A DNA stretch of 64,000 nt from RUG11237 sp045126515 (GTDB lineage Bacteria > Bacillota > Clostridia > Lachnospirales > Lachnospiraceae). Location of the stretch: the NCBI GenBank assembly GCA_045126515.1, contig JBGVOM010000048.1, forward strand, positions 62,001 through 126,000. The letters run 5' to 3'. Every line of letters begins with the position of its first letter. The stretch's first letter is position 1. The notes beneath the pieces were generated by a model. The model was not told where the DNA came from. It saw nothing but the letters and a program-made list of their open reading frames with translations, and made no database searches. Position numbers and translations under genes: made by a program. This document shows, piece by piece, positions 48,569 through 58,414 of the stretch.

Positions 48569-51500
48569 TTATTTCTTAATCTTCATAGTCGTTACATAAC
48601 CAGTATTTTTCTTAAAAAGCTTCTTATATGTATTCACCTTTTTTGCCGGGCATTTAATTACTGCTTTCTTGTAAATTCCTTTTATGGCATTCTTGCCTAC
48701 AGAATTTAATTTGGTAGATTTTATCGTTATAGTCTTTAAATTTTTACAACTCTTAAATGCATTTTTACCGATGGTCTTTACATTAGCACCAATAGTAACC
48801 TTGGTAAGTTTGCTCATTCCGGCACAGGCTTTGTCACTGATTGCCGTAACCTTGTAGGTTACACCCTTATATTTTACAGTGGATGGTATCGTAACTGCCT
48901 TGCTGTTCTTACTTTTCGGTGCCTGATAAGATACCGCAGCTGTTTTCTTTGAAGTGCTGGTTACTTTATAGGAAGCTCCATTAACTACAATAATATCATT
49001 CTTCTTCACAGGCTTTGGTGTTGGCGTCGGTTTATTTGTTACTGACGGAGTAGCTGTAGGTTTCACCGGCACAGCTGTTGGTTTTGCCGAAGGAGTGGGA
49101 ACTGCTGTCACTGTCTGAGTCGGCTCTGGTGTTTCCGGAGAAATTACTTCTTCCCCTACACCTGCCTGACAAATAACATTTCCTCCCGCCACTGTTTTCC
49201 AGCCAAATAAATGGACTGTTTCATTCATTGGATTTTCCCAATTATCTCTTAACAGAGTAAGTACCTTATCTAATCTGTCATTTTCTGTTTTATTTCTATT
49301 TAAAATTCCTGCAAATTCTTCACTGGCTGTTTCTGTTCTTCCAAAAAGATTTTCTACCGTTCCAAAACCGTCCTTGTCACCTTTCACTACAGTTCCTACC
49401 GCTTTTATCTCTGTAACATCCACACCACCATTTTTCTGGGAAGCGTTTTCATTGTAATAACAGTCAGCCATATAGCCAATTCCTGTATTTCTTCCTGCTA
49501 TGGCACCAATATCACCTGTGCTGGTAGCAGAAGTCAGCTGCACATTTGCATAATTGTTATAAGATGCCCCTGCATGGAAACCTGCGATTCCACCAATTGC
49601 TGCCTTATTTAATGGACCGTCAGCATAAATATTTCCATCCGCATAATTATTTAATAATCCATTTCTTGCATTGATACCCAGAATTCCTCCAGCATAAACC
49701 CAAGATGCATCAGAAACGGCAGAAATTTCCATACTGGCTCCACAATTTGTTACCGTTCCACCATTTGCCTGACCTACAATTCCCCCGGCATAGCAGGCAC
49801 CGGAATTCGAATGAATGGAGATTTTCCCGTCTACGATAAGATTATCTAAATATCCTGTTGCTCCGTTCTGTTCCATTGCCGCTGCCACACCACCTGCATA
49901 AATACGGTCGGAACCGGTATTTTCAATGGTAATGTCTGTGTTCTCTATGGTAAGATTTTTAACAATACCACCTTTTACATAAGCAAATAATCCTGCATAT
50001 TTTCCTGCATAGGGCTTTTCCTTGCTGCCAATGGTCAGATTCACAAGCTTTTTACCATTTCCATCAAAATTTCCTGCAAAAGCGTATGGTGTCACAGAAC
50101 CTGCCGGAATCCATTCTTTTGTCAATGTAATATCTTTTGTTAAAACAATATACTTGTCCTGATAATTTTCATCTTCATTTACATAAGAAGCAAAAGCTGT
50201 AAGCTGCTCTTCTGTTGCTATCTGCCATGGATTTTCCTTACTTCCGTCACCACCTGCAAAAATATAATTTCCTGCCTTGCCATAAGTGGTGATGTCCATT
50301 GCTTCTGATTTGTCTAACGCAGTCTGCAGTGCTTCCTTAAATCCACTGTCTGTTAAGCCTTCTGCACTTTGCATTTCTAATGCTTTTGCAATATCTGCTA
50401 CATAGGAGGCTGCATCCCCTTCCGTCACCTGAATGTCTGCAACCTTTTTCTCTGCATCTACCACAATTTTTACTACCAGATTTTTTTCTGCATTTCTTCC
50501 ATAAAAGATACCTTCATTGTACTGCTTTGTTTCTATAGGAAGGAGTTCCTGAATATATTCGCTGGTGGCTGTATCATAAGTAACTTCTGCCGGAGTTTCA
50601 CTTAAAACCACCTGATTATTTTCTGTCTTCCATTGTTTCATGGAGGCTGCCAATACTTCGCTTCCGCTCCAGTGACCTGACTGTCTTCCTCCATTATTTA
50701 AGTCTACACTTAATTTTGTAAAGTTTTCATTTAGCTTTTCTGCTAAAAGGTCACTTTCCATATCTGTTTTAGAGAGCCCTTCTACAAAAAGACTTACACT
50801 TCCCGTATATGGCTCTCCTTCATCATTGATACCCGGTCCTACGCTCCAGCCACAGGCAACTGCCGGGCTGATTTCCAAACGATTTTCTGTTTTGTCATCC
50901 GTTACCATACGTGTATCCGTGCAATAATAACTCTGGAAGGTATCTCCGATTCCCGTTGCCCATCCGGTCAAAGCACCACAGTATCCTGTATAGCAGTCTG
51001 CAATAATTTCCGCCACAGAATAACAGTTTACCATCGTACCTGCATGCACTGCGGCAATACCGCCTAGTGATGGTGCTCCTTCTGCCACTCTGTCTGCTGT
51101 TCCTGTAATCTGCCCTTTTGCATAACAGTTTGCAATTAACCCTCTGTTATTTAATCCTGCAATACCACCGGCTTCTGCAACTCCACCCACTGCTTCTGCC
51201 CGGACAGAGCCATCCCAGCTACAATTGGTAAGCTTCTGCTTATACATATATCCGCCAAGTCCGCCGACAAAAATATTGGCACTGCTATGACTGGTAACTC
51301 CCTGAATTTCTCCTGTTACCTGCACATTATCTACCATAGCCTGGTTTATATAACCTGCAAGACCGGATACATAAATGGTCTGCGGACTGAATGCATAAAC
51401 AGATACATCCAGCTTTAAGTTACGTACTTCTGCCTTTTCTTCCAGCACACCGAAAAAGCCAAAATACACTCTGGCATCATCACCGGTAGAATCCACATAT

Positions 51501-53275
51501 GGATTTTCCTCAGTTCCAATTCTTATGCCTGTAATGCTGTAATTCCTGCCGTCAAAGTTTCCATTAAAAGCATATTCGCCTTCCCCTACCGGAATCCATT
51601 CTTCTGTCAACTGAATGTCATTTCCTAAAGCCACATAAAGATTTTCATAATCAATTTTTTCTGTCAGTGATGCAGCAAAATCTTTTAACTGCTTTTCTGT
51701 TTCAATGATATATGGTGTTTCTTTGCTTCCATTACCGGATGCAAATATATTTTCATCAATGACAGAATTTGCCCAAAGTTCATCACTGTGGACGATTTTT
51801 TCTTCTTCAATTTTCCAATCATAAAAGTTTCCTTTTATAACTGCAGTTCTTGCCGCAAAATCACAGCCAGAAAGAGCATTTACATTTTCTGTAATTTTTT
51901 CTGCAAACTCAGCCTGCTTCCCAGAGCTTAAATTTTCTGAGAGAAGATTTTTAAACACTTCGCTCTTTAATTCTTCGCTGGTTTTTCCTGTGACATTTGC
52001 ATAAGCACTTTCATTTTTCCCAATGGCTTCTGCTGTTTTTTCCATATTATAATAACTATTGCTTATAATTGTGGCTGTTGCCCCATTACCAAGCAATCCA
52101 CCTGCCTTTGTCTGTGGCTGGTCTGCTGTTATGGCAACATCGGAATAACAATTATAAATCATACCGTTACCTCCGGCAATCAGTCCGGCTGCATTGTTAC
52201 TTCCACTGTTGGTGCTGTCTACGGTAACCCTTCCCAACGCATAGCAGTTCATAAATAATGCACGAGCACTTGCGAAACCAACCAGACCACCTGCATTTGC
52301 ATTTTTCGATGCCGAAACTGCTGACAAGGACACATCTGCTCCACAATTCGCCATTGTCATATACTGATTACCAAAGCCAAGTAATCCACCAGCCATAATA
52401 ATAGCATTTCCATTGGTATCCACGGAAATGCTTCCGGTAACATGACAATTTTGAATTACACACCCTTCCGTGGATTTTGTATTTACTTTTGCATAAGCCA
52501 CAAGACCGCCGGCATAAGCTGCCTTTGTGGGTGCTGTGTAAATGGATACCTGCTCCATGGTAATATCATAAAACTGTGCGGTGTTTGCCACTGCTCCAAA
52601 CAATCCGGCGTAAGATACATCTGCCGGTGTCTCCTTACTTCCTATGGTAAGATTTAAAATTTTGCAGTCATTTCCAAGAAAAGTACCTGCAAATAAATGT
52701 GTGCTGTCGCCGATTGGTGTCCAGTCTTCACCCTGTAAGTCAATATCATTTTTTAATGCAATGTATTTTCCTGCATAGTCATTTCCTTCCGCCACTTGAG
52801 TCCCAAATGCCTCAAAGGTATCTCTGGAAGCGATTAAATATGGATTCGCCTTACTTCCTACACCTCCGTCAAATACATTCTCTCCCATTGCTTTAGAAAG
52901 CGCTGCATCTGTTGCATCAATAATCGCCTTGGAACTTATGGTCGCCCCAGATACTGTGTCCACATTATCTGTTCCATTGTTCTCCTTGATGGAATCCACC
53001 ACAGAAACGGCTTTCTTCCAATAGATTTCTGTCTGTTTGGTCTGTTCTGTGGAGATATCCTGTATCACAGTAGCTCCATCCTGTTCTTGTAGAGTGACCG
53101 TAACTTTTACGTTCCCTTCATCATAACCGACTGCCTCACCGATATAAGTTCCTTCCTTGTAAGTACTGTCTACCGTCTGCGCCAAAACGCATAGGTCAGT
53201 CCCCTGCAAAACAAGGGCTACTCCAAGGGTTAAAGACAGCAAGCGTTTACGTATTATGCTGCGTGTATTTTTCAC
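48569..53275 (-). CDS. Giant secreted surface protein: FMN-binding domain, GLUG repeats, BspA-like leucine-rich repeats
   Basis: A 1568-residue extracellular protein with a signal peptide (to about residue 32). The N-terminal FMN-binding domain (about 40-130) contains DTVSGATISS, the flavinylation motif, with Thr112 the expected attachment site for FMN by an ApbE enzyme. Three modules beginning (F)xxGxGSKxxPYxI...W(I/T)P(I/V/A)G and rich in GLUG-like turns follow (about 135, 510 and 1010); a second FMN-binding-like segment without the motif lies near 930. After a Pro/Thr linker (about 1390-1435) come leucine-rich BspA-like repeats (AVTIPSTVKYKGVTYKV, LTKVTIGANVKTIGKNAF). No LPXTG or SLH motif. 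The start is GTG at 53275 with AGGAGGT. Confidence 0.93.
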   Translation of the reverse strand: MKNTRSIIRKRLLSLTLGVALVLQGTDLCVLAQTVDSTYKEGTYIGEAVGYDEGNVKVTVTLQEQDGATVIQDISTEQTKQTEIYWKKAVSVVDSIKENNGTDNVDTVSGATISSKAIIDATDAALSKAMGENVFDGGVGSKANPYLIASRDTFEAFGTQVAEGNDYAGKYIALKNDIDLQGEDWTPIGDSTHLFAGTFLGNDCKILNLTIGSKETPADVSYAGLFGAVANTAQFYDITMEQVSIYTAPTKAAYAGGLVAYAKVNTKSTEGCVIQNCHVTGSISVDTNGNAIIMAGGLLGFGNQYMTMANCGADVSLSAVSASKNANAGGLVGFASARALFMNCYALGRVTVDSTNSGSNNAAGLIAGGNGMIYNCYSDVAITADQPQTKAGGLLGNGATATIISNSYYNMEKTAEAIGKNESAYANVTGKTSEELKSEVFKNLLSENLSSGKQAEFAEKITENVNALSGCDFAARTAVIKGNFYDWKIEEEKIVHSDELWANSVIDENIFASGNGSKETPYIIETEKQLKDFAASLTEKIDYENLYVALGNDIQLTEEWIPVGEGEYAFNGNFDGRNYSITGIRIGTEENPYVDSTGDDARVYFGFFGVLEEKAEVRNLKLDVSVYAFSPQTIYVSGLAGYINQAMVDNVQVTGEIQGVTSHSSANIFVGGLGGYMYKQKLTNCSWDGSVRAEAVGGVAEAGGIAGLNNRGLIANCYAKGQITGTADRVAEGAPSLGGIAAVHAGTMVNCYSVAEIIADCYTGYCGALTGWATGIGDTFQSYYCTDTRMVTDDKTENRLEISPAVACGWSVGPGINDEGEPYTGSVSLFVEGLSKTDMESDLLAEKLNENFTKLSVDLNNGGRQSGHWSGSEVLAASMKQWKTENNQVVLSETPAEVTYDTATSEYIQELLPIETKQYNEGIFYGRNAEKNLVVKIVVDAEKKVADIQVTEGDAASYVADIAKALEMQSAEGLTDSGFKEALQTALDKSEAMDITTYGKAGNYIFAGGDGSKENPWQIATEEQLTAFASYVNEDENYQDKYIVLTKDITLTKEWIPAGSVTPYAFAGNFDGNGKKLVNLTIGSKEKPYAGKYAGLFAYVKGGIVKNLTIENTDITIENTGSDRIYAGGVAAAMEQNGATGYLDNLIVDGKISIHSNSGACYAGGIVGQANGGTVTNCGASMEISAVSDASWVYAGGILGINARNGLLNNYADGNIYADGPLNKAAIGGIAGFHAGASYNNYANVQLTSATSTGDIGAIAGRNTGIGYMADCYYNENASQKNGGVDVTEIKAVGTVVKGDKDGFGTVENLFGRTETASEEFAGILNRNKTENDRLDKVLTLLRDNWENPMNETVHLFGWKTVAGGNVICQAGVGEEVISPETPEPTQTVTAVPTPSAKPTAVPVKPTATPSVTNKPTPTPKPVKKNDIIVVNGASYKVTSTSKKTAAVSYQAPKSKNSKAVTIPSTVKYKGVTYKVTAISDKACAGMSKLTKVTIGANVKTIGKNAFKSCKNLKTITIKSTKLNSVGKNAIKGIYKKAVIKCPAKKVNTYKKLFKKNTGYVTTMKIKK

Positions 53276-53346
53276 TTTCTTACCTCCTGTTTTTTGTTTT
53301 TAGTTGCTCATTCAAAACTCAAATTAGTCCAAGCTAACCGTTTCAC

Positions 53347-53402
53347 ATTATATACAAATTGTAATGCTTTCGCAATATTTTAAATGAGAACTTTTCTCAT
53401 TT
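53347..53402 (-). promoter_or_regulatory. Promoter of the surface-protein gene with an upstream inverted repeat
   Basis: Minus strand TTGCGA (53375-53370), 17 bp, TATAAT (53352-53347). Just upstream of the -35, AAATGAGAA-CTT-TTCTCATTT (53382-53402) is a perfect 9-bp-arm inverted repeat, a possible regulator site. Confidence 0.7.
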
Positions 53403-53416
53403 ACTATAAATGTGCA

Positions 53417-53459
53417 AATGAAAAGAGCGAAGTTGCTTCGCAACTGCGCTCTTTTCATT
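53417..53459. terminator. Strong hairpin between surface-protein promoter and repeat region
   Basis: AATGAAAAGAGCGAAGTTGC pairs with GCAACTGCGCTCTTTTCATT over 20 bp with one mismatch and a 3-nt loop. T-rich tails occur within both arms, so it may terminate on either strand, insulating the surface-protein promoter from the ABC operon. From here to 53690 I see only A/T-rich sequence and an inverted repeat TAGTAAATTTAT/ATAAATTTACTA (53487-53520). Confidence 0.65.
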
Positions 53460-53694
53460 AAACTATATAATAATAATGAGGGGGAGTAGTAAATTTATTT
53501 TGGGGAGTATAAATTTACTAAAAAAGGTATAATTTATAGGGAGGGGCAAATCTTCTTTCGCGTCCTGAAGTTTGCTTCCCTTGTACAGCAAAATAAATAT
53601 AACACACTTTTTAACACTTGTCTAGTACTTTTTTAAATTTTTTGTAATATTTTTGTCACATTATGGCAATTCGAAGAGTTTGAGGTGCGGGAAC

Positions 53695-53879
53695 GCCCAT
53701 GCCAGGGACAGAAACTTCCCGGACAGGCGGAAATAGCGCTCCAGTGAACTAAATTCTAAGGCACACTAAGTTCATCGCCTTAGGGCTCTTCACTAAGTGT
53801 TGCCTAAGAATTGGATTTCACCTCTGCTAAAAACATTTCCTAATTGCCTGTCCGGGAAGTTTCTGTCCCTATCATGGGC
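53695..53879. repeat. Intergenic palindromic repeat, copy E1
   Basis: A 185-bp palindrome. Outer arms 53695-53728 and 53846-53879 match at 32 of 34 positions (GCCCATG..AGGGACAGAAAC and on). An inner stem TTCTAAGGCA/TGCCTAAGAA follows. It lies beside copy E2 and shares the style (GAACGCCCATG resembles the GGACGCCCATG of copy A) but differs in the core sequence. No gene-like frame. Confidence 0.8.
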
Positions 53880-54015
53880 TGTGCCATCACAAAATTCAAA
53901 AATGAATTACCAAAGGTTCCTTTCAGACTTATCGGTTCTTCAAGACTTATGTTCATTCAACGCCCCCTCATAAGTGGAATAACTTCTTCCTTGGTACTTA
54001 TCGGTTCCAAAGAAC

Positions 54016-54201
54016 AGCTCATATGTGGCACAAATTCTTCTCTGGAAGGCAATTTAAGAGGCGTTTTTAGTGAATGGAAAATCCACTGTCTAGGGCGGCT
54101 TAGGCGTGACAGCCTTCTGGAACGTCTTAGCCGCCCTTGACAGTTAGTTTCCATTCACGTTGCCTCTGCCTTCCATAGAAGAATTTGTGCCACTTATGAG
54201 C
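54016..54201. repeat. Intergenic palindromic repeat, copy E2
   Basis: A 186-bp palindrome nearly identical to the core of copy B. Outer arms: GCTCATATGTGGCAC... (54017-54050) and ...GTGCCACTTATGAGC (54168-54201), 32 of 34 positions complementary. Inner arms: GTGAATGGAAA (54070-54080) with TTTCCATTCAC (54148-54158), and GGGCGGCTTAGGCGT (54093-54107) with ACGTCTTAGCCGCCC (54122-54136). The repeat family's flank (GTCCCTTCAACCC) continues to about 54228, 15 bp from the stop of the ABC exporter gene. Confidence 0.85.
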
Positions 54202-54242
54202 GTCCCTTCAACCCATATGTCCAAGTAAGAATTTACCACCCT

Positions 54243-55991
54243 CTACCGGAACTGACTCTGATACAATTCATAATAAAATCCCCGCTGCCCCAGCAGTTCC
54301 TCATGATTTCCCTGCTCTATAATTTTTCCATCCTTCATTACCAGAATAATGTCTGCTTCCTTAATGGTAGACAAACGGTGTGCCACAATAAAGCTGGTTC
54401 TGCCTTCCATCATTTTGGCAAAAGCATTCTGAATCATCAACTCTGTTCTGGTATCAATAGAGGAAGTTGCTTCGTCTAAAATCAACATTGGAGGAAGACT
54501 GAGCATGATTCTTGCAATACAAAGAAGCTGTTTCTGCCCCTGTGAAAGTCCTTCGCCACCCTCTTTGATTTCCGTATCATACCCTTTGGGCATACGTTGA
54601 ATAAAAGAATGGGCATGGGCTGCTTTGGCAGCTGCAACAATTTCTTCCTCGGTGGCATCCGGTTTTCCCATAATCAGATTTTCTTTTATAGTGCCCTCTC
54701 TCAGCCATGTTTCCTGCAACACCATGCCATAGGAGGTTCGAAGACTGTTTCTTGTCATATCACGGATATCTGTTCCATCTACTAAAATTTTCCCGCCAGT
54801 CACATCATAAAAGCGCATCAAAAGATTAATCATAGTAGTCTTCCCACAACCGGTGGGGCCCACAATGGCAACACGCTGTCCCGGCTTTACCTGCAGATTC
54901 AAATGTTCAATTAACTTTTGATTTTCTTCATAGGAAAAACTTACCTCCTGCAAATCCACACTGCCCTGCACCTGTTCTAACACATAAGCTCCCTCTTTTT
55001 CCGGTGTCTGTGGTGTTTCATCAATAAAATCAAAAATTCTTGCGGCACAGGCAAAGGCATTCTGCAGTTCCGTAATCACTCCTGAAATTTCATTAAATGG
55101 CTTCGTATACTGATTTGCGTAGCTTAAAAAGCAGGATAGCTGACCAACACTTAAATTTCCATTAACCACAGCAATGGCACCGGTAAATCCTACCCCAGCA
55201 TAAACCAGCCCATTGACAAATCTAGTGGCAGGATTTGTAATGGAAGAAAAGAAAATGGCTCGTAGAGAACATTTTCTCAGTCTTTCGTTTACCTCATCAA
55301 AACGCTCCAGCACATTGTCCTCCTGCAAAAATGCCTGCACTACCTTCTGATTGCCAATCATTTCGTCAATGATTCCCGTCTGTTCACCTTTCGTTTCCGA
55401 CTGCAGCCGGAACATAGAATAAGTTTTCTTTGCAATAAAACTAGCCAACAGCAAAGAAACCGGTGTAATACAAACTACTACAATGGTGATTTTAGGATTC
55501 AGCATAACCATAAAAAACAACGTTCCTAAAATCGTTACCACCCCTGTAAAAAACTGAGTGAATCCCATTAACAACCCTTCAGAAAACTGTTCCACATCTG
55601 CAATGATTCTACTGACAATCTCTCCGGAAGAATGACTGTCTAAATATTTCAGTGGAAGAATCTGTAGTTTTTCAAAGGCATCCTTTCGTATGTCCCTGAC
55701 CACATAATAGGAAATCTTGTTATTGCATACATTCATGATCCACTGAGCGGCTGCCACCACAAGAACCACAATAGCAGCCTCCCTTAAATATGCAAAAATT
55801 GAGGTAAAATCTACTTTTCCCTGCCCAATAATCAAGTCAATGGCATCACCAATCAAAATCGGTACATACAACGTAAGCAAGGCTGACACTGCTGCCAGAA
55901 TTATAGATAACACTACCAGATACCAGTACTTCCCCACATAACGAAGCACTTTTTTCATTGTACTTTTCTCTTTACTTTTATGCTTCGCCAT
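54243..55991 (-). CDS. ABC multidrug-type exporter half-transporter (second subunit)
   Basis: A 582-residue half-transporter: six membrane helices (about 20-310) and a C-terminal ATPase with Walker A VAIVGPTGCGKTTMI, signature LSQGQKQLLCIARI (the usual SGG is SQG), Walker B MLILDEATSSIDT and H-loop FIVAHRLSTI. The ATG at 55991 follows GAAGGAGGA and overlaps the preceding gene by 14 bp. With the partner encoded upstream it would form a heterodimer of the BmrCD/TM287-288 type. Cargo unknown. Confidence 0.93.
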   Translation of the reverse strand: MAKHKSKEKSTMKKVLRYVGKYWYLVVLSIILAAVSALLTLYVPILIGDAIDLIIGQGKVDFTSIFAYLREAAIVVLVVAAAQWIMNVCNNKISYYVVRDIRKDAFEKLQILPLKYLDSHSSGEIVSRIIADVEQFSEGLLMGFTQFFTGVVTILGTLFFMVMLNPKITIVVVCITPVSLLLASFIAKKTYSMFRLQSETKGEQTGIIDEMIGNQKVVQAFLQEDNVLERFDEVNERLRKCSLRAIFFSSITNPATRFVNGLVYAGVGFTGAIAVVNGNLSVGQLSCFLSYANQYTKPFNEISGVITELQNAFACAARIFDFIDETPQTPEKEGAYVLEQVQGSVDLQEVSFSYEENQKLIEHLNLQVKPGQRVAIVGPTGCGKTTMINLLMRFYDVTGGKILVDGTDIRDMTRNSLRTSYGMVLQETWLREGTIKENLIMGKPDATEEEIVAAAKAAHAHSFIQRMPKGYDTEIKEGGEGLSQGQKQLLCIARIMLSLPPMLILDEATSSIDTRTELMIQNAFAKMMEGRTSFIVAHRLSTIKEADIILVMKDGKIIEQGNHEELLGQRGFYYELYQSQFR

Positions 55992-57744
55992 GTTTCTCCT
56001 CCTTCTCGTACTGGGAATAATAAATTTCCTGATATACTTCACAGTTCTGCTTTAATTCCTCATGAGTTCCCATTCCTACAATTTTTCCATCATCCAATAC
56101 AATAATTTTATCTGCATGCATAATAGAAGATGCTCTCTGAGATACAATAAATACTGTCATAATGTTTTTCAGACCTGCGATTGCCTGTCGCAATCTGGCA
56201 TCTGTGGCATAGTCCAAGGCGGATGCACTGTCGTCCAAAATCAATATTTCCGGTTTCTTTACCACAGCTCTTGCAATGGAAAGACGCTGTTTTTGCCCGC
56301 CGGATAAATTTTTTGCCCCCTGACTTACTTGTGTTTCCAATCCTTCCGGCTTGTTATCTACGATTTCTTTCGCCTGAGCAATCTCTAATGCTTCCCAGAT
56401 TTCCTGCTCTGTAGCATCTTCTTTTCCCCAACAGATATTTTCCCTGATAGTTCCTTTAAAAAGTACACTTTTCTGCATAACAATGCCTACTTTTTGGCGA
56501 AGTTCTTTCAGGGAATAGTCTTTCACATCCTTACCATCCACCAGTACTTTGCCCTGACTTACATCGTAAAATCTTGGGATAAGGTGAACCAATGATGTCT
56601 TTCCGGAACCGGTTCCCCCGATAATACCAATGGTTTCTCCCTTTTTCACCGTAAAAGAAATATCACTTAAGGCTTCTGCACCGGCTCCCTGATAAGTCAT
56701 TTCCACATGAGCAAATTCCACTTTTACTGCATCTTTGCGAATTTCTTCTTTTCCAATATCTTTTGAAGTTTTCGAGACACTATTTATGTTTTCCCGGATG
56801 GATGGCTCCATCTCCAGTACATTTTCAATTCTGCCTGCACAGGCCAAAGCCTTCGTAATAGTTACAATCAGATTTGCCAACTTAATCAATTCCACCAGAA
56901 TCTGGGACATATAATTATATAATGCCACTACTTCACCCTGTGTAATATCTCCCTGATTTACACGAATGGCACCTACCCACACCAACACGATAATTCCCAA
57001 ATTAATGATAATGTAAGTCACAGGATTCATCAAAGCAGAAATTTTTCCTACCTTCATCTGCATCAAAGTAAATCCTTCATTCTGACCATGAAATTCTGAA
57101 ATTTCCGAAGCCTCTTTTCCGAAAGCGCGAATCACCCGGACACCGGTCAGATTCTCTCTGGTAATTCCCAATATTTTATCTAATCCCGCCTGCACCTTCC
57201 GATACAACGGAATACTAATTGCCATAATTCCAAATACAACAAAAGACAGCAAAGGTATGGTAACTACAAATACCAACGCTGCTTTCACATCAATGGTAAA
57301 TGCCATAATCATAGCGCCAAATACAATAAACGGAGAACGTAAGAATAAACGCAGCACCATATTAACCCCGGACTGTAATTGATTAATATCACTTGTCATT
57401 CTGGTAATCATGGTTGCTGTCCCAATCCGATCGATTTCAGAAAAAGAAAGTCTCTGTATATGTTCAAACAGCGAATGTCTTAACTTTGTAGCAAAACCTG
57501 TGGCAGCTTTGGCGGCAAAATACTGGGCTGTAATAGAAGAAACAAGCCCCACCACACCCAAAAGCACCATCACACCACACATCTTCAAAATATAATTTTT
57601 ATCTCCGCTGCCGATACCCACATCAATAATAGCGGCCACCACCAAAGGCACAATCAACTCAAAAGAAGCCTCTAACAACTTAAATAATGGACCTAATATG
57701 GTTTCTTTTTTATAATCCTTCAAATAAATTAACAGTTTCTTCAT
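55978..57744 (-). CDS. ABC multidrug-type exporter half-transporter (first subunit)
   Basis: A 588-residue partner of the transporter encoded next. Six membrane helices, then Walker A IGIIGGTGSGKTSLV, signature LSGGQKQRLSIARA, and a Walker B region ILILDDSASALD, where the catalytic Glu is replaced by Asp (LDD instead of LDE). H-loop: FIVSQRASSI, with Gln in place of His. A degenerate catalytic site in one subunit and a normal one in the other is typical of heterodimeric exporters. First gene of the two-gene operon. Confidence 0.93.
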   Translation of the reverse strand: MKKLLIYLKDYKKETILGPLFKLLEASFELIVPLVVAAIIDVGIGSGDKNYILKMCGVMVLLGVVGLVSSITAQYFAAKAATGFATKLRHSLFEHIQRLSFSEIDRIGTATMITRMTSDINQLQSGVNMVLRLFLRSPFIVFGAMIMAFTIDVKAALVFVVTIPLLSFVVFGIMAISIPLYRKVQAGLDKILGITRENLTGVRVIRAFGKEASEISEFHGQNEGFTLMQMKVGKISALMNPVTYIIINLGIIVLVWVGAIRVNQGDITQGEVVALYNYMSQILVELIKLANLIVTITKALACAGRIENVLEMEPSIRENINSVSKTSKDIGKEEIRKDAVKVEFAHVEMTYQGAGAEALSDISFTVKKGETIGIIGGTGSGKTSLVHLIPRFYDVSQGKVLVDGKDVKDYSLKELRQKVGIVMQKSVLFKGTIRENICWGKEDATEQEIWEALEIAQAKEIVDNKPEGLETQVSQGAKNLSGGQKQRLSIARAVVKKPEILILDDSASALDYATDARLRQAIAGLKNIMTVFIVSQRASSIMHADKIIVLDDGKIVGMGTHEELKQNCEVYQEIYYSQYEKEEKHGEA

Positions 57745-57775
57745 TTTTTACTCCATTTCTAAGTATCATTTCAAC

Positions 57776-58318
57776 TTAGTAAATAATCGAATTTTTAATC
57801 TCTTCCGCCTTTTCTGCACTAACTAACTTTTCAATTAACTTTAATCCAAAAGGAATCGCTGTTCCCATACCTCTGCTGGTTGTTACATTGCCATCTGCCT
57901 CCACCGGATTTGTGGTTACAATTCCTTTTAAACGGTCTTCAAATCCCGGATAACAGGTACATCTCTTTCCTTCCAAAATTCCCAAATCCCCCAGAACACT
58001 TGGTGCGGCACAGATAGCTGCTACTTCTTTTCCTGCCTTGAAGAATTCCACACATTTTTCTGTTACTGTGCTGCATTCTCCTAAATGAAGTGTTCCCGGC
58101 ATTCCACCAGGTAATACAAGCATATCTGCTGTTTCAAAATCTGCCTGACTTAAAGTATTATCTGCAAGCACCGGAATCTTATGTGCCCCCATAACTTCTT
58201 TTTCTTCTTTTATGGAAACTGTAGTTACTGTAATTCCTGCTCTCCGCAACAAGTCAACTACTGTAAGCCCCTCAATCTCTTCAAATCCATCTGCTAAAAA
58301 TACAATGACCTTACTCAT
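57776..58318 (-). CDS. DJ-1/PfpI family protein
   Basis: A 180-residue DJ-1-type protein (cysteine chaperone/deglycase/glyoxalase III family). It has the Glu in ADGFEEIEGLTVVDLLRRAG, LVLPGGMPGTLHL, and the nucleophile Cys in VAAICAAPSVLGDLGIL, followed by TTSRGMGTAIPFGLKLIEKL. Likely protects against carbonyl stress or glycation; exact activity unclear. It lies 31 bp upstream of the exporter operon on the same strand and may be co-transcribed with it. Confidence 0.93.
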   Translation of the reverse strand: MSKVIVFLADGFEEIEGLTVVDLLRRAGITVTTVSIKEEKEVMGAHKIPVLADNTLSQADFETADMLVLPGGMPGTLHLGECSTVTEKCVEFFKAGKEVAAICAAPSVLGDLGILEGKRCTCYPGFEDRLKGIVTTNPVEADGNVTTSRGMGTAIPFGLKLIEKLVSAEKAEEIKNSIIY

Positions 58319-58414
58319 GCTATCTACATCCTTTCTTCTTGCTAAATAGTAACAAATTGCATATAATTATTATAGTAAAAACAAATAAAATTTCAATGAA
58401 ATCTGGAGAAAATT

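Noticed and set aside
53957..54154. 65-residue frame inside repeat E2
   Set aside because: Same palindrome by-product as in repeat B, without initiation signals or a protein-like composition.
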